Assembly (NCBI RefSeq): GCF_000379685.1
Contig: NZ_KB903293.1
Coordinates: forward strand, 217,774-281,773
Direction of reading: 5' to 3'
Source of the DNA: Catelliglobosispora koreensis DSM 44566
GTDB taxonomy: Bacteria > Actinomycetota > Actinomycetes > Mycobacteriales > Micromonosporaceae
DNA length: 64,000 nt
Shown here: positions 58,982 through 64,000 of the stretch, piece by piece
How the letters are laid out: the number at the start of each line of letters is the position of its first letter
Position numbering within the stretch: the stretch's first letter is position 1
Position numbers and translations under genes: made by a program
Notes under the pieces: generated by a model
The model's database searches: none
Told to the model about the DNA's origin: nothing
Seen by the model: only the letters and a program-made list of their open reading frames with translations

Positions 58982-60060
58982 GCGGCCTTCTTCTTGGTCG
59001 TCTTTGCGGTGACGGTCTTCTTGGCGGGTGTCTTTGTGGCGGCTGCGGTCTTCTTCGCAGCTTTCTTGGCGGGTGTTGCTTTCTTGGCGGGTGTTGCTTT
59101 CTTGGCGGGTGTTGCTTTCTTGGCTGCCGCCTTGGTCGCCTTCTCCGGCTCGGCCTTCGCGGTTGCGGCCTTCTTAGCGGCGGTCTTCTTCGCGGGCTTT
59201 TCTTCCGGCGCCTCCGCGGCTTTGGCGGCCTTCTTGATCGGTGTAACGGTGGCGGACTTACCGCGGTCGGCTGGCTCGTCACGGGCCGCGCGGGCGCGCT
59301 CGACGCTCGCGCGCAGGGCTGCCATGAGGTCGATCGTCGGGGCGACCGGTTCCTCGGTCGTCGGCTGGATGACGGTGTCCTGCTTACCGATCTTCACGTC
59401 GATGACCTGTTGCAGGGCTTCACGATAGGAGTCACTGAACTCGTCAGGGTTGAAGTCACCGGCCATCGAGTCGATCAGGGACTCAGCCATCTTCAGCTCT
59501 TGTGGCCGCAGCTTCGTGTCGTCCTCAAGGAAGCCAAAGTCGGGTTTACGCACCTCATCGGGCCAGAGCATGGTGTTGAGGACGAGCACTCCGTCGCGTA
59601 CGCGGACCGTCGCGAGCGTTTCCCGCTGACGCAACGCCACTTTCACTACGGCGACTCTGTCTACATGGGACAGTGAGTCTCTGAGCAGCAGATATGGCTT
59701 AAGTCCCGCGGCACCATCGGGCTCCAGGTAGTAAGCCTTGTGGTACAGGATGGGGTCGATCTGTTCCGTGGGGACGAACTCGAGCACTTCGATCGCCCGG
59801 GAGGAAGTCAGGGGGAGGTCTTTGAAGTCCGCGTCCGTGAGCACGACGATCTCGCCGCCGCCCACGTCATAACCTTTGGCAATCTGGTCGAAAGAGACCT
59901 GCTCGTTGCACACGGAGCAGACTCGCTGGTACTTGATCCGCCCACCGTCGGCCCGGTGGACCTGGTTAAAGCGGATGTCTTTCTCTTCGGTGGCCGAATA
60001 AAGCTTGACTGATATCGATACCAGCCCAAACGAGACAGCGCCCTTCCAAATAGCCCGCAT
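58978..60060 (-). CDS. Ku protein (NHEJ end binding) with lysine-rich tail
   Basis: A 360-residue Ku homologue. The core (1-258) is complete: RAIWKGAVSFGLVSISVKLY, KYQRVCSVCNEQVSFDQIAK, ALRQRETLATVRVRDGVLVL, and DFNPDEFSDSYREALQQVID. It binds DNA ends and recruits LigD. The tail (265-360) is Ala/Lys/Pro rich with KKATPAKKATPAKKATPAKK, like histone H1, and is coded by 18-bp repeats. Start ATG 60060, three bases from the divergent NUDIX region. The tail length may vary among strains. Confidence 0.95.
   Translation of the reverse strand: MRAIWKGAVSFGLVSISVKLYSATEEKDIRFNQVHRADGGRIKYQRVCSVCNEQVSFDQIAKGYDVGGGEIVVLTDADFKDLPLTSSRAIEVLEFVPTEQIDPILYHKAYYLEPDGAAGLKPYLLLRDSLSHVDRVAVVKVALRQRETLATVRVRDGVLVLNTMLWPDEVRKPDFGFLEDDTKLRPQELKMAESLIDSMAGDFNPDEFSDSYREALQQVIDVKIGKQDTVIQPTTEEPVAPTIDLMAALRASVERARAARDEPADRGKSATVTPIKKAAKAAEAPEEKPAKKTAAKKAATAKAEPEKATKAAAKKATPAKKATPAKKATPAKKAAKKTAAATKTPAKKTVTAKTTKKKAA
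59068..59121. repeat. three tandem 18-bp repeats in the Ku tail
   Basis: GGCGGGTGTTGCTTTCTT repeats three times exactly (59068, 59086, 59104). On the Ku strand it encodes KKATPA repeats. Exact copies at DNA level point to slippage, so tail length is probably strain-variable. Confidence 0.8.
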
Positions 60061-60083
60061 ATATGAAAGCTACTGTGGTCCGC

Positions 60084-60581
60084 ATGGGATCGGTTGAAGA
60101 TTGGCAGAACTCTTATCACGGCAAGCTCCGCACCGCCCTGCCTGACGCGACGCTCATGCTGATCGCTGGGCGCGGCATTCTCCGCGATGAGCAGGGCAGA
60201 GTTCTTTTGATCAAGCGCGCTGACAACGGCAACTGGGCCTTTCCCGTGGGCGGAATGGAAATCGGGGAAAGCCTCCCGCAATGCGCTATCCGCGAGACGC
60301 ACGAGGAGACCGGCCTTCTGGCCGCCAAAGCCACGCTGATTTCCCTCATCACCGGCCCCGAATACACGCACACCGATGTGTTCGGGAACACCTATCAGCA
60401 CATCTCCGCCAGCTACCTGCTTGAAGGCGTGACCGGGCTGCTCAACCCCGACCCGAGTGAGGCCACGGAGGCCGGATGGTTCGGCCAGGATTCGATGCCA
60501 GAGCCCTTGTCGCGCGTCGTGCCGCTGATCCTCGATCACCTGGCCATATTTGAGAAGACGGGTCGCCCAGTCGTCGAGTAG
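60084..60581 (+). CDS. NUDIX hydrolase
   Basis: From ATG 60084 the product is 165 residues. The Nudix box is GGMEIGESLPQCAIRETHEE followed by TGL, a perfect match to Gx5Ex7REUxEExGU. WAFPVGGMEIG precedes it. TACTGT seven bases before the ATG may be a -10 of a leaderless message; an upstream ATG (60063) would collide with the Ku start. It may hydrolyse an oxidised nucleotide or a sugar nucleotide. Divergent from Ku with only 23 bp between starts. Confidence 0.87.
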   Translation: MGSVEDWQNSYHGKLRTALPDATLMLIAGRGILRDEQGRVLLIKRADNGNWAFPVGGMEIGESLPQCAIRETHEETGLLAAKATLISLITGPEYTHTDVFGNTYQHISASYLLEGVTGLLNPDPSEATEAGWFGQDSMPEPLSRVVPLILDHLAIFEKTGRPVVE

Positions 60582-60592
60582 CCTGCGCATTC

Positions 60593-61870
60593 GTGTCACG
60601 ACGATTCGCGCTGGACCTGTCTCCGCTGAAACTGCGGGACTTCCGCTTGCTGTTCATGGCCTCCGGGGTGTCCAGCTTCGGATCGATGTTCACCTTTGTA
60701 GCCATCCCGTTCCAGGTCAAGGAACTCACCGGCGACCCGCTCATGGTCGGCCTGCTCGGCGTCTGCGAGCTGGTGCCGTTGCTGTTCATGGCGTTCGTTG
60801 GCGGGGCGCTGGCCGACTACATCGACCGGCGCCGGCTCGTGTTCTATTCCGAGATCGCCTTCACGGTGCTGCTAACCGTGCTCCTGCTGAACTCGATGCT
60901 GGGCAAACCACAGCTCTGGTTGCTTTACGTCATCGCGGCCGTGACCGCCTCGATCGAGGGGATTCAGCGGCCCGCGATGGACGGGATCATGCCGCGACTC
61001 GCCCCGCCCGAGATGATGCCCGCGGTCGGCGCACTAAACTCGCTGCGCTGGCAGATCGCCCAGATTGGCGCTCCGGCCCTGGCCGGTGTTCTGCTCGCGA
61101 GCACCTCGCTGACCTGGGTGTTCGCGATCGACCTGGCCACCTATGTGTTCTCGCTAGCGTGCATCGCCCGGATCAAAGCCGTTGCCCCGCCAGAGAAAGC
61201 GGACCGTCCTTCGGTCAAGTCTGTTGTGGAAGGTTTGCGCTATGCGAAGAGCCGGCCCGAGTTGCTGGGCACTTATCTGATCGACATCAACGCGATGTTC
61301 TTCGCCTTCCCCATGGCGCTGTTCCCGTTCCTGGCCGACAAGCTCGGCGGGGAAGCCGTGCTCGGCTTGCTCTATGCCGCACCCGCGGTCGGTTCGCTGC
61401 TCGTCACGCTGACCTCCGGCTGGACGTCCCGCATCCATCGGCACGGCCTGGCCGTCGTGCTGGCGGCCGCCGCCTGGGGTGGCGGGATCGCGATCTTCGG
61501 TGTGGCTGACTCGCTATGGCTCGCCCTGCTCGGCCTAATGATCGCGGGCGGCTCGGACATGATCTCGGGCCTGTTCCGCAGCGTGATCTGGAACCAAACC
61601 ATCCCGGACCATCTGCGCGGCCGCCTCGCCGGCATCGAGATGCTCTCCTACATGACCGGCCCCATGCTCGGCCAGACGCGCGCAGGTCTCACCGCGCGGT
61701 GGTGGGGCAACCAGGCCTCTGTCCTGTGGGGCGGCGTCATCTGCATCGCGGGCACCGTGGCCCTGGCCGCTGTTCTGCCCGCGTTCCTGCGCTACGACGG
61801 CCGCGAGGGCATCAAGCGCAAGGAAGCCGAGGAAGCCGAACGCCTGCAAGCCATCTCCGCCACCGCCTAA
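60593..61870 (+). CDS. MFS exporter (MFS_3/EntS-like)
   Basis: A 425-residue MFS protein with twelve helices: RDFRLLFMASGVSSFGSMFT (helix 1), GGALADYIDRRRLVFYSEIA after helix 2, EGIQRPAMDGIMPRLAPPEM in the middle, and QTIPDHLRGRLAGIEMLSYM near helix 11. It is likely a drug or metabolite exporter. Start GTG 60593 lies 11 bp after the NUDIX stop, so it may be co-transcribed with it. It overlaps the convergent laccase-domain gene by 4 bp. Confidence 0.88.
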   Translation: MSRRFALDLSPLKLRDFRLLFMASGVSSFGSMFTFVAIPFQVKELTGDPLMVGLLGVCELVPLLFMAFVGGALADYIDRRRLVFYSEIAFTVLLTVLLLNSMLGKPQLWLLYVIAAVTASIEGIQRPAMDGIMPRLAPPEMMPAVGALNSLRWQIAQIGAPALAGVLLASTSLTWVFAIDLATYVFSLACIARIKAVAPPEKADRPSVKSVVEGLRYAKSRPELLGTYLIDINAMFFAFPMALFPFLADKLGGEAVLGLLYAAPAVGSLLVTLTSGWTSRIHRHGLAVVLAAAAWGGGIAIFGVADSLWLALLGLMIAGGSDMISGLFRSVIWNQTIPDHLRGRLAGIEMLSYMTGPMLGQTRAGLTARWWGNQASVLWGGVICIAGTVALAAVLPAFLRYDGREGIKRKEAEEAERLQAISATA

Positions 61871-62622
61871 CCCACGCTAGCCGGGGTGACGATGTAGGCG
61901 TCGCGGGCGATCGGGATGTGGCCACGCATTCCAGCACCATGGGAGGCGTGGCCCAGGCGCAGGTCGCACGGGTCGAGGACGGCGTGATCGGTTACCTGGG
62001 CCGGCGAGACGCCGGTCCGCAACAGCAGGCGCCGCATCATCGCCCGGTTATCGGGCAACCAGCGATCGGCCGCGTTCAGCGGATCGCCGGCGCGCCAGTC
62101 TGGTTTGGACAGATTGGTGAGCAGGCCAGCCTCGAACCACCCCGGGAACCGGTCGTCAGGCCGGTGCCCGGGCAAGTCGGTGAAGTGCTGCGGGTAGTTC
62201 TCCCCACGGACCGCCGCGACGAGCGTCAAGCGCACATCCTCGATCCGCCCGCCGTAGTGTGCCAGTGCGGCGTGCACGAAATCCCTTGCCGCCGTTGAGT
62301 TTTCCGCCATGTTGAGGCGGGTCAGATGCAGGAAGCCGAAAACGCCGGGGAATTCGGCGACCACGAAGCCACAGTCAGCCATATGGGTGACCAGTGAGAC
62401 GCCTTCGGAGACCGGTGCGAAGAACGCCGCGTAGTCGGTCTGTGTCTCGTGTAGGCCCGTGCTCTTGAGTTCCGTGGGGGCTAGGCCGTAGAAGCCGGTG
62501 CGTGCTGATTGGGTACCAACGATAAGAACTTGATCTAAAGATAGGCCGAGGCTGGTGACGACCGCGCGCATGTTGTGGTCCGCGCAATCCTTGCGGTTAT
62601 TGGCAAACTCGGCCCCAGCCAC
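61867..62622 (-). CDS. divergent laccase-domain (YfiH-like) protein
   Basis: From GTG 62622, preceded by AAAGGAGG four bases upstream, the product is 251 residues. It has HMADCGFVVAEFPGVFGFLH (the ADC motif with Cys, and the second His), ALAHYGGRIEDVRLTLVAAV and PDNRAMMRRLLLRTGVSPAQ then LDPCDLRLGHASHGAG, as in YfiH. The usual first QvHG His is replaced, and GWRG after the second His is lost. YfiH enzymes oxidise phenols or cleave purine nucleosides. A changed or lost activity is possible here. Confidence 0.7.
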   Translation of the reverse strand: MAGAEFANNRKDCADHNMRAVVTSLGLSLDQVLIVGTQSARTGFYGLAPTELKSTGLHETQTDYAAFFAPVSEGVSLVTHMADCGFVVAEFPGVFGFLHLTRLNMAENSTAARDFVHAALAHYGGRIEDVRLTLVAAVRGENYPQHFTDLPGHRPDDRFPGWFEAGLLTNLSKPDWRAGDPLNAADRWLPDNRAMMRRLLLRTGVSPAQVTDHAVLDPCDLRLGHASHGAGMRGHIPIARDAYIVTPASVG

Positions 62623-62858
62623 GCAACCTCCTTTCAAACATTTACGGGTACCCATGGAACGCGCGCACGTGCCACGCGATACCGACCCGGCTAAAAGTCG
62701 TTGGGAGACAGCCGGATCCGGATGACGCATGCGGCTAACCGCGATGTCGACTGTCCCGGTCTTTCGGCGCAGAACAGGTGCTGGTGCGAGCCTCGCCCTC
62801 ATGCCCGAATTGTCCATGAACAGCAGTTTGTCCCGCAGGGATACTCACAGCTTCCCAT

Positions 62859-62874
62859 TCGAACTTATGTTCGA
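62859..62874. promoter_or_regulatory. LexA (SOS) box TCGAAC-TTAT-GTTCGA
   Basis: The 16 bases TCGAACTTATGTTCGA match the actinobacterial SOS consensus TCGAAC-N4-GTTCGA perfectly. The site is 12 bases before the ATG of the small gene at 62887. A TAGGGT at 62875-62880 could serve as -10 with leaderless start, so LexA would block RNA polymerase directly. Confidence 0.85.
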
Positions 62875-62886
62875 TAGGGTCATCTC

Positions 62887-63156
62887 ATGGGCGTGCGACT
62901 GGGGAGCAATCCGAGAGCGAAGGCATTAGCGGGCGAGCTTGTTGAGTGCTGGTGGAATGGGCGGTTCGGCATCGACCACCGGCATGACTTGTGGCTCAAG
63001 CGATTTGGCGAGACGTGGTGCGTCGAGTCAAGGCATGGCGGCCAGGGCGGGCTGCGGTCGCGTGACTACTTCTCCGACGAGAGGATCGCGCGGGGCCGGC
63101 TCGCCAGTCTGAAAAGTGAGCACGGCGACACCTGGAAGTGGGTACCTTTCGGCTGA
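62887..63156 (+). CDS. small unknown protein, predicted SOS-induced
   Basis: An 89-residue protein with no family I recognise: MGVRLGSNPRAKALAGELVE, CWWNGRFGIDHRHDLWLKRF, GETWCVESRHGGQGGLRSRD, then helices to WKWVPFG. It has two Cys, many Trp and His, and a basic N-terminus; it is soluble. The perfect LexA box directly before it predicts repression in normal growth and induction by DNA damage. It is followed 22 bp later by the dehydratase gene. Its job may lie in DNA repair or division control, but this is inferred from the box alone. Confidence 0.7.
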   Translation: MGVRLGSNPRAKALAGELVECWWNGRFGIDHRHDLWLKRFGETWCVESRHGGQGGLRSRDYFSDERIARGRLASLKSEHGDTWKWVPFG

Positions 63157-63178
63157 CCCGCTAGGGCACAGTGGATAG

Positions 63179-64000
63179 GTGATCACTGCTCATGAGGTGA
63201 CTGTCGCAGCCCAGCGGATCAAGGGCTGGGCGCGGCACACCCCACTGTTCGAAGTGGACCGTCAACTCGCCTTCAAGCTCGAATATCTTCAAGTCAGCGG
63301 CAGTTTCAAAGCGCGCGGAGCCTTCAACCGGCTGCTCGCCGCTAAAGAACGCGGCGAGCTCGACGCCACTGCCGGTGCGGTCAGCGCCTCGGGCGGAAAC
63401 GCCGCTTTGGCCGTGGCTTACGCCGGGGTCAAACTGGGCGTTCCGGTGACGGTTTTCGTGCCCGAGACAGCGCCAGCGGTTAAGGTCGCCAAGCTGAAAG
63501 CTCTGGGCGCCAACGTAAATCAAGCAGGCAGTGAATATGCCGCCGCGTTCGAGGCGGCCCAGACCTACGTGGCAGAAACCGGTGCGTTGTTCTGTCATGC
63601 CTACGATCAGCCCGAGGTCGTCGCGGGCGCGGGCACCGTGGGCGCCGAACTCATTGGCCACGCCGACACCGTGCTGACCTCCGTTGGTGGTGGCGGCCTG
63701 ATCGCGGGTGTCGCGGCAGCCCTAGAGGGGCACGCGAACGTTATCGGCGCGGAGCCGGAGAACTGCCCGACTTTGCATACGGCGCTTTCTCAGGCAGCGC
63801 CGGTCGACGTCAGTGTGAGCGGGGTAGCCGCCGATTCCCTTGGAGCACGGCGTGTCGGGCAGATCGCCTTCGAGGTCGTGACCCGCACCAAGACGCCCAG
63901 TCTGCTCGTCTCCGACGAGGAGATCATCGCCGCGCGACGGTCACTTTGGGAGGACTACCGCATCGTCGTCGAACACGGCGCCGCAGCCGCATACGCCGCT
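63179..64000 (+). CDS. threonine/serine dehydratase, C-terminus cut by window edge
   Basis: The frame runs 274 codons from GTG 63179 to the window edge. It opens ITAHEVTVAAQRIKGWARHT and has the PLP Lys in VSGSFKARGAFNRLLAAKER, ASGGNAALAVAYAGVKLGVP and the glycine-rich TSVGGGGLIAGVAAALEG that binds the PLP phosphate. It deaminates threonine or serine; the catabolic short form (about 310 residues) without a regulatory ACT domain is likely. The last tens of residues are missing. Confidence 0.9.
   Translation, partial: MITAHEVTVAAQRIKGWARHTPLFEVDRQLAFKLEYLQVSGSFKARGAFNRLLAAKERGELDATAGAVSASGGNAALAVAYAGVKLGVPVTVFVPETAPAVKVAKLKALGANVNQAGSEYAAAFEAAQTYVAETGALFCHAYDQPEVVAGAGTVGAELIGHADTVLTSVGGGGLIAGVAAALEGHANVIGAEPENCPTLHTALSQAAPVDVSVSGVAADSLGARRVGQIAFEVVTRTKTPSLLVSDEEIIAARRSLWEDYRIVVEHGAAAAYAA

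Noticed and set aside
58897-59676. 259-codon frame with repeated Cys/Gly/Phe/Leu
   Set aside because: It is the complement of the Lys/Ala tail of Ku; the repeats come from the tail's 18-bp units.

Overview
The window is a dense, GC-rich (about 60-65% by eye) stretch of an actinobacterial (Actinomycetota) chromosome. The lineage signs are mycothiol-type (DinB-fold) and SepH genes, a CsoR/CopZ copper module, DUF6758, DUF3027, DUF2530 and DUF3817 proteins, a Methyltransf_19 (DUF574) enzyme, bacterial XPB, Ku with LigD-type enzymes, futalosine-pathway genes and an actinobacterial SOS box. Many starts are GTG, several genes look leaderless and 4-bp gene overlaps are common. I cannot name the genus. 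I saw no phage, transposase, plasmid or CRISPR sequence, so this reads as core chromosome with a few lineage-specific islands.

Layout. 1-3.4 kb: truncated SigE-type sigma factor, a small membrane protein coupled to a PH-domain protein, DUF6758 and a SpoU methyltransferase. 3.6-9.5 kb: three ethylmalonyl-CoA-pathway enzymes (MaoC hydratase, acyl-CoA dehydrogenase, CitE-like lyase) scattered among thioredoxin, small membrane proteins and an SDR. 9.5-10.9 kb: csoR-copZ-His-rich membrane protein with an operator. 11-21.5 kb: coiled-coil secreted proteins, an inositol-phosphatase-type enzyme, NUDIX/GNAT, an exonuclease/Imm51-like pair, a MarR regulator divergent from a membrane protein, a HAD protein and tRNA-Arg(CCT). 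21.7-30.2 kb: a thioesterase and a sugar-ABC ATPase, then a cell-wall polymer locus (LicC-like nucleotidyltransferase, GT2-TagF fusion, GT39-type enzyme, TagH/TagG exporter) split by a methyltransferase and repeats.

30.2-49.6 kb is mostly metabolism: L-serine dehydratase, glutaryl-CoA-type dehydrogenase, nitroreductase, aldose epimerase, pdxH, citrate synthase, serC, sepH, aldo/keto reductase, thpR, mycothiol-type enzyme, marR-MFS, NCS2 permease, mqnB/mqnD and a cold-shock protein. 49.7-52.2 kb is a secreted multi-domain GH18 chitinase with its own promoter and a textbook terminator. 52.2-63.2 kb is a DNA-maintenance region: a large Helicase_C_3 protein, XPB helicase, split LigD polymerase and ligase genes, Ku with a histone-like tail, then a NUDIX gene, an MFS exporter, a divergent laccase-domain protein and a small unknown gene with a perfect LexA box. 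A threonine/serine dehydratase runs off the right edge.

The most unusual signals are the SOS-controlled orphan gene at 62.9 kb, the split NHEJ set with a duplicated Ku 3' end, the exchange-prone FnIII repeats of the chitinase, the palindromes between the MarR regulator and its neighbour at 18.4 kb, the tandem and inverted repeats at 27 kb, and the habit of convergent genes to share stop codons (three times through the same 4-mer CTAA). I found no complete, clearly new multi-gene system.
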